Source: Pseudomonas karstica (GTDB lineage Bacteria > Pseudomonadota > Gammaproteobacteria > Pseudomonadales > Pseudomonadaceae). From it: DNA of 64,000 nucleotides. A program made the position numbers and the translations under genes. The notes beneath the pieces were generated by a model. The model had not been told where the DNA came from and did no database searches. It saw nothing but the letters and a program-made list of their open reading frames with translations. Each line of letters opens with the position of its first letter. Position 1 is the stretch's first letter. Positions 34,275-43,051 of the stretch are shown piece after piece. Location: the NCBI RefSeq assembly GCF_009707515.1, contig NZ_WLYI01000028.1, positions 1 to 64,000 of the forward strand, written 5' to 3'.

Positions 34275-35474
34275 ATGTCCAAATCCCCGTTAAGCAGCGC
34301 CGTGGTGCTGCTGTTCGCTATCGCCTGTGGCCTGGCGGTGGCGAATGTCTACTACGCCCAGCCCTTGCTGGATGCCATGGCCGATACCTTCGCCATGGAT
34401 CACGCTACGGTCGGTATCGTCATTACCCTGACCCAAATCGGCTATGGCATTGGCCTGGTGCTGCTGGTGCCTCTGGGAGACCTGCTCAACCGTCGTCGCT
34501 TGATCGTCAGCCACCTGCTGCTGTCGACCCTCACGGTTCTACTAGTGGCGCTCTCTTCCAACAGTTTCTGGCTGCTGGTCGGCATGGCCTTGACCGGCCT
34601 GCTGGCAGTGGTCACACAAACACTGGTGGCCTTTGCCGCCAACCTGGCGCAGCCCGAGCAGCGTGGGCATGTCGTGGGCCTAGTCACGAGTGGCATCGTT
34701 GTCGGCCTGCTCTTGGCCCGCACAGTGTCGGGTGCCATGGCGGACCTGGCCGGCTGGCGTTCGGTGTACCTGTTGTCGGCAGGATTGACCTTGCTGATGG
34801 CGCTGTTGCTCTGGCGAATCTTGCCCGCTCTCGAGCAACCACGTGCCACCGGCTCTTATGCACAGTTGATCCGCTCGGTATTCAGCCTGTTCAAACAAGA
34901 AAAAACACTGCGCGATCGTGCGGTCCTGGCCCTACTGGTTTTTGCTGCCGGCACGGTGTTGTGGACGCCGCTGGTACTGCCCCTGAGTGCCCCGCCACTG
35001 TCGTTGTCTCACACACAAATAGGGTTGTTCGGACTCGCCGGAGCAGCAGGCGCCCTCGGTGCCGCCCGTGCCGGACGCCTGGCCGATTGCGGCTTCGCCC
35101 AGTGGACCAGCGGTGGTGCCCTGATCCTGATGCTGGTGTCCTGGCTGGCAATCGGCTTTACCCAATCGTCCCTGTGGGCGCTGTTGCTCGGGGTGATTGC
35201 CTTCGACTTGGGCCTGCAAGCAGTCCACGTCACCAGCCAGAGCCTGATCTACAGCGTGCGCCCCGAAGCCCAGAGTCGGCTGGCGGCCGGCTACATGCTG
35301 TTTTATTCGGTGGGCAGCGCGTTAGGGTCGGCAGGATCGACGATGATGTACGCTTGGGGAGGATGGATCAGCGTGTGCAGCCTGGGTGCAGCGATCAATC
35401 TGCTGGCGCTGATCTACTGGCTGATCACCTTGGGCCCAGCACCGGCGGCACAATCACAGCCGGCGCAAGGCTAG
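34275..35474 (+). CDS. MFS efflux-type transporter, 12 TM
   Basis: Inner-membrane protein of 399 residues with about 12 hydrophobic segments. PLGDLLNRRRLIVSHLLLS fits the loop 2-3 signature of the major facilitator superfamily. N-terminal AVANVYYAQPLLDAMADTF resembles YnfM/arabinose-efflux-like permeases. Divergent from the HxlR gene. The substrate cannot be read from the sequence; HxlR pairing suggests a stress- or aromatic-compound-responsive exporter. Confidence 0.85.
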   Translation: MSKSPLSSAVVLLFAIACGLAVANVYYAQPLLDAMADTFAMDHATVGIVITLTQIGYGIGLVLLVPLGDLLNRRRLIVSHLLLSTLTVLLVALSSNSFWLLVGMALTGLLAVVTQTLVAFAANLAQPEQRGHVVGLVTSGIVVGLLLARTVSGAMADLAGWRSVYLLSAGLTLLMALLLWRILPALEQPRATGSYAQLIRSVFSLFKQEKTLRDRAVLALLVFAAGTVLWTPLVLPLSAPPLSLSHTQIGLFGLAGAAGALGAARAGRLADCGFAQWTSGGALILMLVSWLAIGFTQSSLWALLLGVIAFDLGLQAVHVTSQSLIYSVRPEAQSRLAAGYMLFYSVGSALGSAGSTMMYAWGGWISVCSLGAAINLLALIYWLITLGPAPAAQSQPAQG

Positions 35475-35477
35475 GTA

Positions 35478-36017
35478 TCAGTCTTTGGTGCCGGTCATGC
35501 TTTGCAGCACGCCATCGCGGCGGATCAGCCCATGGAACAACGCCGCCGCCAGATGCAACAGCACCGTCAGAAACAACAGGTAGGCAAGAAACCCATGGGC
35601 CTTGCGCAACCACGCAAACAGTTGCGCATTGGCCGGGACCAATGCTGGCAACTGCAAGGAACTGCCAAGCATTACCGGATCCCCCGCCGCCGAGATCATC
35701 GACCATCCCAGCAGGGGCAACACCAGCATCAAGGCATACAACACCACGTGGGAAACCTTGGCCGCCAGCACTTGCCATAGCGGCAAATCAACGGGTAACG
35801 GTGGCTGGCGTGTGGAGAAACGTACCACCAGTCGCACAATCACCAAGGCCAGAATGGCGATCCCCAGGGGCTTGTGCAGGTGGAGCAGCCATTCATGCCG
35901 CTCCGACACCGACGCTGCCATCCCTGCCCCGATAAACAACATAGCGATGACCATTAACGCCATCAGCCAATGCAGCAACCGCGCCAGAGGACTGAAAAAC
36001 CGAGATTGAACATTCAT
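35478..36017 (-). CDS. Cytochrome b561, partner of the catalase-like peroxidase
   Basis: Membrane protein of 179 residues with four TM segments (LLHWLMALMVIAMLFIGAG first). His residues in LLHWLM, LLHLHKP and the later helices (VVLYALMLVL, LLFLTVLLHLAAAL) are placed to hold two b-type hemes. The start overlaps the stop of the upstream catalase-like gene (4 bp), so they are coupled. Probably passes electrons from quinol to the periplasmic peroxidase, as inferred for similar pairs. Confidence 0.9.
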   Translation of the reverse strand: MNVQSRFFSPLARLLHWLMALMVIAMLFIGAGMAASVSERHEWLLHLHKPLGIAILALVIVRLVVRFSTRQPPLPVDLPLWQVLAAKVSHVVLYALMLVLPLLGWSMISAAGDPVMLGSSLQLPALVPANAQLFAWLRKAHGFLAYLLFLTVLLHLAAALFHGLIRRDGVLQSMTGTKD

Positions 36018-37096
36018 GGCTTCGACTCCTGAGGGGCGCTGTGCAACTGTCCAACTTCACTGGTGCGACGCAAGTAGGAACTGGAGTATGCCGCCGAACG
36101 CGCTGCCAATAGCGGATCGCTCGAGGCTTCAATCCCGCTGGGCAAGATCAACGGATCAAAGTTGATGTCGCGGCAATCGCCATCGATTTGTGGCTGGCTG
36201 CTTTCCAACACCAGCGTCCCAGCGTTCAACACTGTGTGTGGGCCGGTCCAGGCCTTGCTGGCGTCATCGACCGGATCCCCGGGGTTGGCCAGGGTGATGC
36301 TCAATTGCCAGCGCAGCGGGCCTGCAGCCAGGCGTTGAGCCAGGTCTCTTTCCAGGAAATCACTGCCTTCAGGCGCCGTTGCACCCGGCGCGTCCTGGCT
36401 CAGCGGCACCACGACCCAGCGCACCGCCTGGCGCTGACCGTTGGCATTTACCAGGTAAAAGGCATTGATACCGTTATAGGCTTCAGTGGCAAAACTGGCC
36501 GAAGGCTTGGCAGTCTTGACCCACGCCAGGAAGGGCGAACTTTCTGGATGGGACGCGAAAAAAGCCGGCATGCTGGCCGGGTTCGGCTTGCCGGTGGCAG
36601 GGTCCGGGGCGCCGGCCTTGAGCATCTGGTAGAACGCCTCGGGAGTACCCACCGGAAACACCGGCATGCTATTCATCCCGGTACGCCATTGCTGGCCGTT
36701 GGCCAAGCTGAACTGCACGGCCAAGCTGCGGATCGGCACACTGCTGTCCGGCGCATATGGGTTGCCACTGGGCAAGGCAAAACGGCCGATAATCGGCGTA
36801 CGCGCCTCACTGAACACCTGGGCACTGGAATATGGGCGCGCTTGATCGCTGCTCTGGAAATAACCCGCCACGCATACACCCTTGGCGTGGTTGCGACGGT
36901 AGCCCAGGTGTATACCGCTATTGGTTTCCAGGGCATTGACTAGCGTCTTGGGGCGTAGGCGCTGCGGGTCGAGCGTACCATTGACGTAGGCGAATGCCCC
37001 TGCCACAACCGCCACCACCACGCCGATGCCGACCAATCGAGCGATCAGGCTTGCGGTGCTTAGCGGCGCACGTGGCGGTGATGAGTGTTCTACCAT
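36014..37096 (-). CDS. Membrane-anchored catalase-family peroxidase (SrpA-like)
   Basis: Protein of 360 residues with one N-terminal TM (IARLVGIGVVVAVVAGAFAYV) and a minimal catalase fold. RRNHAKGVCVAGYFQSSD contains the distal heme His, followed by AQVFSEARTPIIGRFALPSG. It lacks the long arms of true catalases, so peroxidase action is more likely than dismutation of peroxide. The ATG at 37096 has a TGGAG ribosome site; the frame is open 18 codons further but without support. First gene of a leftward unit, divergent from an ECF sigma factor whose promoter pattern it shares. Confidence 0.9.
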   Translation of the reverse strand: MVEHSSPPRAPLSTASLIARLVGIGVVVAVVAGAFAYVNGTLDPQRLRPKTLVNALETNSGIHLGYRRNHAKGVCVAGYFQSSDQARPYSSAQVFSEARTPIIGRFALPSGNPYAPDSSVPIRSLAVQFSLANGQQWRTGMNSMPVFPVGTPEAFYQMLKAGAPDPATGKPNPASMPAFFASHPESSPFLAWVKTAKPSASFATEAYNGINAFYLVNANGQRQAVRWVVVPLSQDAPGATAPEGSDFLERDLAQRLAAGPLRWQLSITLANPGDPVDDASKAWTGPHTVLNAGTLVLESSQPQIDGDCRDINFDPLILPSGIEASSDPLLAARSAAYSSSYLRRTSEVGQLHSAPQESKP

Positions 37097-37153
37097 GAAA
37101 AAACTCCAGGGCCAGAGGCCTTGAGGGGTGAAACCGGAAGGTCGGAGCAATAG

Positions 37154-37178
37154 GACGAACGCCGGGAGACTTTATTCC
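37154..37178 (-). promoter_or_regulatory. ECF-type promoter of the catalase/cytochrome b561 unit
   Basis: On the minus strand GGAATAA (37172-37178) and CGTC (37154-37157) are 14 bp apart. The same elements with the same spacing precede the sigma gene, which indicates recognition by the same ECF factor. Confidence 0.78.
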
Positions 37179-37206
37179 CGTCGCCGCTGTTTATTTTTCA
37201 GCCTCT

Positions 37207-37231
37207 GGAATAACCTTCAACCTCGGACGTC
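37207..37231 (+). promoter_or_regulatory. ECF-type autoregulatory promoter of the sigma gene
   Basis: GGAATAA (37207-37213) and CGTC (37228-37231) with a 14-bp spacer, 36 bp before the sigma start codon. Mirrors the leftward promoter at 37154-37178. Confidence 0.78.
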
Positions 37232-37266
37232 TTCCTAGTCCAAGCCTAGCGACTAGCCAGAACCCC

Positions 37267-37773
37267 ATGCACGAATTCGACGAACAGTTACGTGAACTCA
37301 TCCCCAGGCTGCGGCGTTTTGCGGTATCCCTGACACGCAACTCCAGCAGCGCCGATGACCTGGTTCAGGCCAGCCTTGAACGTGCGATCATCCGCTGGGC
37401 CGACAAACGCCCAGAAGGCGACCTGCGAGCGTGGCTGTTCTCGATCCTTTATCGACAGTTCCTCGACGCCCACCGCCGTTCCCGGCGTTACGCACGGATG
37501 TTGGCATTTTTCACCGACCGTGATGACGCCCAACCCTCGGTTGAGCGCACTGTCATGGCCCAGTCGGCCCTGCAAGCCTTCGATCAACTAAGCACCGAAC
37601 AACGCGCCCTGCTGCTCTGGATCTCGGTCGAGGGCTTGAGCTATAAAGAGGTCGCCAATATCCTCGATGTGCCTATCGGCACCGTAATGTCTCGCCTGTC
37701 CCGCGCGCGCCAGGCCTTGCGCCAACTCAGCGACGGCGAAATCACCAGCCCTTCCCTGCGGATACTCAAATGA
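37267..37773 (+). CDS. ECF-family RNA polymerase sigma factor
   Basis: Protein of 168 residues with sigma region 2 (RRFAVSLTRNSSSADDLVQASLERA, then LRAWLFSILYRQFLDAHRR) and region 4 (LLLWISVEGLSYKEVANILDVPIGTVMSRLSRAR). It would guide polymerase to its own gene and to the divergent catalase/cytochrome b561 unit. The stop overlaps the anti-sigma start (ATGA). The inducing stress is probably oxidative by gene content, which is an inference. Confidence 0.93.
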   Translation: MHEFDEQLRELIPRLRRFAVSLTRNSSSADDLVQASLERAIIRWADKRPEGDLRAWLFSILYRQFLDAHRRSRRYARMLAFFTDRDDAQPSVERTVMAQSALQAFDQLSTEQRALLLWISVEGLSYKEVANILDVPIGTVMSRLSRARQALRQLSDGEITSPSLRILK

Positions 37774-38519
37774 TCAGCCTGCCTCCCAGCGAACGCGACT
37801 TGCACGCCTACGTCGATCACCAGCTCCTGGAGTCTGATCGACGCCTACTCGAAACCTGGCTGGCGACCCACCCCGACGTCGCGGCCCAGGTCCAAGAGTG
37901 GCAACGGGATGCCCAACACCTGCGAGCGTCCTTGAGCGGAGCGCTGCAACAAACGACTAACCCGGACCTGGATCCGGCACTGATTCGCCAGCGGATCAAG
38001 CACCAGTCCCGCCGCCACCTCGCCACCGCTGCGGTGCTGTTGATTACCGTCAGCCTGGGGGGCTTGGGCGGCTGGCAGGCTCGGCAGATGAGCCAGGGCA
38101 CAGTGCTCCCCATGACCGACGCCATGCAGGCCTACCGTCTGTTTGCCCAGAACGGCATCCTGCCCGCTGACTACCGCGTGCAAGGCAACGGCGACATGCA
38201 AACCTGGCTCGACCGCTACTTCACCCAAGCCAACCGCTTGCCGGACCTGGCCCAGGCCGGTTTCAAGGCGGTCAGCGGGCGCCTGCTCACCACCGAGCAA
38301 GGCGCGGCGGCCATGGTGTTGTATGAAGACCCGCAGGGCCGGCGCATCAGCTTCTACATCCGGCCACCGGGTCCGCAGAACAAACTGCTGCCCCGTGGCA
38401 GCAGCCAGGCCGATGGGTTGCAGGCCCAGTACTGGTCCGGCGGTGGTTACAACTATGCGATGGTCAGCCCTTCGGACGAGCCAACCACGCAGATGCTCAA
38501 GCACACGCTGAAGTTTTAG
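37770..38519 (+). CDS. Transmembrane anti-sigma factor
   Basis: Protein of 249 residues: a cytoplasmic N-terminal sigma-binding part (PSERDLHAYVDHQLLESDRR), one TM near residues 90-108 (LATAAVLLITVSLGGLGGW) and a periplasmic C-terminal half. No cysteines are seen in the N-terminal part, so it is not a zinc-type (ZAS) redox anti-sigma. It is coupled to the sigma gene. It should hold the sigma factor at the membrane until a periplasmic signal arrives. Confidence 0.9.
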   Translation: MISLPPSERDLHAYVDHQLLESDRRLLETWLATHPDVAAQVQEWQRDAQHLRASLSGALQQTTNPDLDPALIRQRIKHQSRRHLATAAVLLITVSLGGLGGWQARQMSQGTVLPMTDAMQAYRLFAQNGILPADYRVQGNGDMQTWLDRYFTQANRLPDLAQAGFKAVSGRLLTTEQGAAAMVLYEDPQGRRISFYIRPPGPQNKLLPRGSSQADGLQAQYWSGGGYNYAMVSPSDEPTTQMLKHTLKF

Positions 38520-38639
38520 CCACCGGCCAGCTTCGCCCTGAGGAGGGCAGGCCCAGCACATTTGAGCGGGGCCTTGGCCCTCTCGAGCCGCTATCATGAC
38601 AGTCATTCACGTCCCTATTACCGAGTGACTGCGCTGTTC

Positions 38640-39953
38640 ATGGATACCCTTGCCCAACTCAAAGCCGGCCAGTTGGCCGGCGCCACACGCCTGGATCTGT
38701 CCTGCGGACTAAGCGAATTTCCCCGGGAAATATTCGACCTGGCGGACTCCCTGGAGATCCTCAATCTGAGCGGCAATGCCTTGAGCAGCTTGCCGGATGA
38801 CCTGCATCGCCTGCGCCACTTGCGCGTGCTGTTCTGCTCGGACAACGCCTTCACCGAAGTACCTGAATGCCTGGGCCAATGCCCGCAGTTGAGCATGGTC
38901 GCTTTCAAGGCCAACCGTATCGAAAAGGTCCCGGGGGCCTCCCTGCCGCCGCTATTGCGCTGGCTTATCCTCACCGACAACCAGATCAGCCAGTTGCCGA
39001 CGGAACTGGGTGAACGTGCGCGGCTGCAAAAACTGATGCTGGCCGGCAACCGCCTGGAACAATTGCCGGAAAGCCTGGCCAACTGCCACAACCTGGAACT
39101 GATCCGCATTGCCTCCAACCGCCTGACCCACCTGCCGGGCTGGCTGCTGGCCTTGCCTCGCCTGACTTGGCTGGCCTATGCAGGCAATCCGGTGGAGATG
39201 GCCGTGGCGCTTGCCAGTAACGACGCAACACCGAACATACCCTGGTCACAGCTTGCTCTGGAGCAGGTGCTGGGCGAAGGCGCCTCCGGGATCATCCGCC
39301 AGGCGACCTGGACGCCGCCAAACCGCCCACCACAGGCGGTCGCGGTCAAAATGTATAAAGGCAGCATCACCAGCGACGGCTCACCACTGCACGAAATGCA
39401 AGCCTGCATCGCGGCCGGCCAGCACAGCAACCTGATCAAGGTTGAAGGACGGGTTACCGACCATCCCGACAACCAGGCAGCCTTGGTAATGCAGTTGATC
39501 GATCCGCGCTACCGTAACCTGGCAGCCTTGCCCAGCCTGGCCTCCTGTACCCGCGACGTCTATGCACCCACCACTCGCTTGAGTGCCGACGCGGCCCTGC
39601 GCATAGCCCGCGGGATAGCCTCGGCGGCGGCCCACATGCACCACCAGGGCATCACCCACGGCGACCTGTATGGCCACAATATTATGTGCAACGAGGCCGG
39701 TGATTGCCTGCTGGGGGATTTTGGCGCGGCTTCGTTCCATGCCATCGCAGAAAGCCTTGAAACCAGAGCCTTGCAACGCATTGAGGTGCGGGCATTCGGG
39801 GTGTTGTTGGGGGAGTTGCTGGAGCGAGTCGATAGCAGTTTGGATGAGGCGAAGCGTCAGCAACTGGAAACGTTACGCGAACGTTGCTGCCAACCGGATG
39901 TGTTGGCGCGGCCGAGGTTTGGGGAAATCGAAGGGCTGTTGCACGCTCTGTAA
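38640..39953 (+). CDS. Leucine-rich repeat protein fused to an eukaryotic-like protein kinase
   Basis: Protein of 437 residues. Residues about 10-190 hold some eight LRR units of about 23 residues (LEILNLSGNALSSLPDDLHR; LQKLMLAGNRLEQLPESLAN). Residues about 215-437 are a kinase: G-loop LGEGASGIIRQA, Lys in VAVKMYK, catalytic HGDLYGHN (HRD-like, with Gly for Arg) and DFG in LLGDFGAAS. No TM or signal peptide, so cytoplasmic. Reads as a complete kinase with its own protein-recognition domain. The start at 38640 is preferred to a longer frame. No partner phosphatase gene is adjacent; the target is unknown. Confidence 0.88.
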   Translation: MDTLAQLKAGQLAGATRLDLSCGLSEFPREIFDLADSLEILNLSGNALSSLPDDLHRLRHLRVLFCSDNAFTEVPECLGQCPQLSMVAFKANRIEKVPGASLPPLLRWLILTDNQISQLPTELGERARLQKLMLAGNRLEQLPESLANCHNLELIRIASNRLTHLPGWLLALPRLTWLAYAGNPVEMAVALASNDATPNIPWSQLALEQVLGEGASGIIRQATWTPPNRPPQAVAVKMYKGSITSDGSPLHEMQACIAAGQHSNLIKVEGRVTDHPDNQAALVMQLIDPRYRNLAALPSLASCTRDVYAPTTRLSADAALRIARGIASAAAHMHHQGITHGDLYGHNIMCNEAGDCLLGDFGAASFHAIAESLETRALQRIEVRAFGVLLGELLERVDSSLDEAKRQQLETLRERCCQPDVLARPRFGEIEGLLHAL

Positions 39954-40054
39954 GCAGTGCAGAACCCATCTGAAAGCGGCGCTCTTGTAGACTTTCAAGG
40001 CCCAGGCGGCAGCTGCGCAGCCGATTGCAGGCTGCGCCAGCGGCTACAAGAAGT

Positions 40055-40759
40055 TCAGCCCGCCAAGCCGACAAACAGATCCTGCACGTCATCATGGTTG
40101 TCCAAACCTTCCAGGAAGGCTTCGACCTCGGCCATTTGCTCGTCGGTCAAGCCAGTGACCGGGTTCTTCGCAATGTAGCCCAGCTTTGCGGACAGTACCG
40201 TGAACCCCTGCTCAGGCAAGGCTTTCTGCACGGCGTCCAGATCGGTCGTCTCGGTAATAAACAGGGTCGCGCCCTCTTCACCTTCCTCGAAATCCTGGGC
40301 TCCGGCTTCAATAGCCGCCATTTCCGGATCGGTATCCGGGCTGTCCGGCGAGGCTTCGATCATGCCGACATGACTGAAGTCCCAGGCCACCGAACCGGAG
40401 GCACCCAGTTGGCCCTTGCGGAACGCCACGCGGATTTCCGCCACCGTGCGGTTGATGTTGTCGGTAAGGCACTCAACGATCAGCGGCACCTGGTGCGGGG
40501 CAAACCCTTCGTAGGTCACGCGATGGTACTGCACGGTCTCGCCCAACAGGCCTGCGCCTTTCTTGATCGCGCGATCCAGGGTTTCCTTGGGCATCGAGGC
40601 CTTCTTGGCCTGTTCCACCACCAGACGCAGGTGGGCGTTGGTGGCGGTATCAGCACCGTTACGGGCAGCAATGGTGATCTCTTTCACCAGCTTGCCGAAA
40701 ATCTTGCCCTTGGCATTGGCTGCTGCTTCTCTATGTTTGACTTTCCACTGTGCGCCCAT
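40055..40759 (-). CDS. YebC/PmpR-family regulator
   Basis: Protein of 234 residues of the YebC family. MGAQWKVKHREAAANAKGKIFGKLVKEI at the N-terminus is the family signature, and ARNGADTATNAHLRLVVEQAK follows. Family members act as DNA-binding regulators (PmpR) or as translation factors for polyproline stretches. Monocistronic here. A second YebC paralogue is usual in Pseudomonas, so the ruvC-linked copy is probably elsewhere. Confidence 0.9.
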   Translation of the reverse strand: MGAQWKVKHREAAANAKGKIFGKLVKEITIAARNGADTATNAHLRLVVEQAKKASMPKETLDRAIKKGAGLLGETVQYHRVTYEGFAPHQVPLIVECLTDNINRTVAEIRVAFRKGQLGASGSVAWDFSHVGMIEASPDSPDTDPEMAAIEAGAQDFEEGEEGATLFITETTDLDAVQKALPEQGFTVLSAKLGYIAKNPVTGLTDEQMAEVEAFLEGLDNHDDVQDLFVGLAG

Positions 40760-40901
40760 GACTCACTCTCTTCTATCCATCGCGCCGAGACGTCTACTGG
40801 CCGGCGCTTTGGGGGCAGAGTTTATAGGGCAAAAAGTCTCTAATCCACCAAAAAACCGGCCAGCCCCGCAGCGGCCTTGGCGATAGCAGTCGACTGAATG
40901 T

Positions 40902-41774
40902 TCAGTTAACACCCGCCCCCGACGCCAATTCGAAAAACGCCTGGATCAGGCGCAACTCCCGACGCCGCTCCATGCAGCCGATCACGTGCCGGTTGACCAG
41001 CCCCTCGCCACGGATGGGAACCACATGCACCCGTGGGTCGCGGCTGACTTCCAGCGATGACACCACCCCCACCCCCAACTGCGCGGCGACGGCTTCTGTC
41101 ACCGCCTCACGGCTGTCCAGTTCCAGCAACACCTTGGGCTGCACCCCGGCCAGGGCACAGGCGTGATCAAAGGTACGCCGGGTGATGGAGCTGGGCTCAC
41201 GCAGCACCATGATCACCTGGTCCAGTTGCTCCAGGTCAATCCCGGCGGGATCCACCAGCCAGGGATGCTCAGCCGGTACCAGCGCGCAGATACGTGACTC
41301 GATCAAGGGTTGCAGGTGCAGGCCCTTGCGCGGCTCCACCTCCGTCAGCACCGCGACGTCGGCATGTTCGCAGAGCAGTGCGGCAAGGGTTTCCTGGGCA
41401 TTGCCCAGGCGCAAATTGACGGTAATTCCCGGGTAACGGGCGCGCAGGCTGGCCAGCATCGGCATGACCATGTGCGGCCCGTCCGCCGCCACTTCCAGGC
41501 GCCCGGTGAGCAGTTGTCGATTGGCTTCCAGCATTGTCTGCGCTTCTTCCACCAGGCCGAAGATCGCCCGGGTGATCGCCGCCAGCCTGGTGCCCTCCTC
41601 GGTCAGCTCCACACGTCGGGCAGTACGCCTCAATAGCGGGATCTGGTAATGCTCCTCCAGCGCCTTTATATGCCCGGTGACCGCTGGCTGGCTGATGAAC
41701 AGGCGCGCGGCGGCCCGGGTAAAACTGCCCTCACGGGCCACAGCATCAAATGCACGGAGTTGAAACAGGTTCAT
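40902..41774 (-). CDS. LysR-family regulator, probable activator of phnWX
   Basis: Protein of 290 residues with an N-terminal HTH (FQLRAFDAVAREGSFTRAAARLFISQPAVTGHIKALEE) and an effector domain. The start at 41774 (MNLFQLR) is chosen over 5 extra codons. It is divergent from phnW with a 127-bp gap. The same gene pairing is known to me from P. aeruginosa (PA1309-PA1311), so control by 2-aminoethylphosphonate or its breakdown product is likely. Confidence 0.9.
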   Translation of the reverse strand: MNLFQLRAFDAVAREGSFTRAAARLFISQPAVTGHIKALEEHYQIPLLRRTARRVELTEEGTRLAAITRAIFGLVEEAQTMLEANRQLLTGRLEVAADGPHMVMPMLASLRARYPGITVNLRLGNAQETLAALLCEHADVAVLTEVEPRKGLHLQPLIESRICALVPAEHPWLVDPAGIDLEQLDQVIMVLREPSSITRRTFDHACALAGVQPKVLLELDSREAVTEAVAAQLGVGVVSSLEVSRDPRVHVVPIRGEGLVNRHVIGCMERRRELRLIQAFFELASGAGVN

Positions 41775-41901
41775 AGTTATCGGTCTCACTGATGATTAGC
41801 ATAACAACAAACAATTTGATTGATGGCAAGCCAAGCTGCAATTTATGCCCCGTAGCTTCATTTCAGAGAGCTTCATTCCGACGTTTTGCGAGGACTAGAG
41901 A

Positions 41902-43011
41902 ATGAGTACTGCCGCGCCGATCCTGCTGACCCCTGGCCCCTTGACCACTTCCGCCCGCACCCGCCAGGCGATGATGGTCGACTGGGGTTCATGGGATGAG
42001 CGCTTCAACCAACTGACCGCCAGCCTCTGCGAGCAACTGCTAACCATCGTCAATGGCACCGACAGCCATCATTGCGTGCCGTTGCAGGGCAGCGGTACCT
42101 TCGCCGTAGAAGCAGCAATCGGTACCCTGGTGCCGCGAGACGGCAAGGTGCTGGTGCTGATCAATGGCGCTTACGGCAAACGCCTGGCGAAGATTTGCGA
42201 CGTACTGGGCCGCTCGTTCAGTACGTTCGAAACCGCTGAAGACGAACCCACCACCGCTGCCGACGTGGATCGCCTGCTGCACGCCGACCACGGCATCACC
42301 CATGTAGCGCTGATACATTGCGAAACCAGCACCGGTATCCTCAACCCGCTGCCGGAGATCGCCCAGGTCGTCGCCCGCCACGGCAAACGCCTGATCATCG
42401 ACGCCATGAGTTCCTTCGGTGCGCTGCCGATTGATGCCCGCGAAGTTCCCTTCGACGCGCTGATCGCGGCCTCGGGCAAATGCCTGGAAGGTGTGCCTGG
42501 CATGGGCTTCGTCTTCGCCGACAAACAAGCGCTGGCCGCAGCCCAAGGCAATTGCCACTCCCTGGCGATGGACCTGTTCGACCAACACACTTACATGGCC
42601 AAGACCGGCCAATGGCGTTTCACCCCACCCACCCACGTGGTCGCCGCACTGCACGAAGCGTTGCTGCAATACAACGAAGAAGGTGGCCTGCCGGCCCGCC
42701 ACCAGCGCTATGCCAATAACTGCCAGGTGCTGCTGGACGGGATGGCCGAACTGGGCCTGCACAGTTTCCTGCCGGCCGCGATCCAGGCGCCGATCATCGT
42801 CACCTTTCACGCCCCCAAAGACCCGCGCTACCAGTTCAGGGAGTTCTACGAACGGGTCAAGGCCAAGGGTTTCATTCTTTATCCCGGAAAATTGACCCAG
42901 GTCGAGACTTTCCGTGTTGGCTGCATCGGCCACGTCAACCAAGTCGAGATGCAAGCGGCGGTCACAGCGGTGGCCGAGGTACTGCAAGAGATGGAAGTAC
43001 TGGATATCTGA
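41902..43011 (+). CDS. phnW: 2-aminoethylphosphonate--pyruvate transaminase
   Basis: PLP enzyme of 369 residues of fold type I. LLTPGPLTTSARTRQAMMVDWGSWD at the N-terminus and the AASGKCLEGVPGMGFVF region with the PLP Lys are typical. It converts 2-aminoethylphosphonate and pyruvate to phosphonoacetaldehyde and alanine. First gene of phnWX; phnX follows after 40 bp. Confidence 0.95.
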   Translation: MSTAAPILLTPGPLTTSARTRQAMMVDWGSWDERFNQLTASLCEQLLTIVNGTDSHHCVPLQGSGTFAVEAAIGTLVPRDGKVLVLINGAYGKRLAKICDVLGRSFSTFETAEDEPTTAADVDRLLHADHGITHVALIHCETSTGILNPLPEIAQVVARHGKRLIIDAMSSFGALPIDAREVPFDALIAASGKCLEGVPGMGFVFADKQALAAAQGNCHSLAMDLFDQHTYMAKTGQWRFTPPTHVVAALHEALLQYNEEGGLPARHQRYANNCQVLLDGMAELGLHSFLPAAIQAPIIVTFHAPKDPRYQFREFYERVKAKGFILYPGKLTQVETFRVGCIGHVNQVEMQAAVTAVAEVLQEMEVLDI

Positions 43012-43051
43012 TCGCCCCTACATTACCCCCTTTACCCACAGGACTTGAGCC

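Noticed and set aside
38562..38639. Extended N-terminus of the LRR-kinase
   Set aside because: The extra 26 codons start at a non-ATG codon and contain no LRR sequence; the ATG at 38640 fits better.
40055..40759. YebC as the ruvC-linked copy
   Set aside because: No ruv genes are adjacent; this is a stand-alone paralogue.
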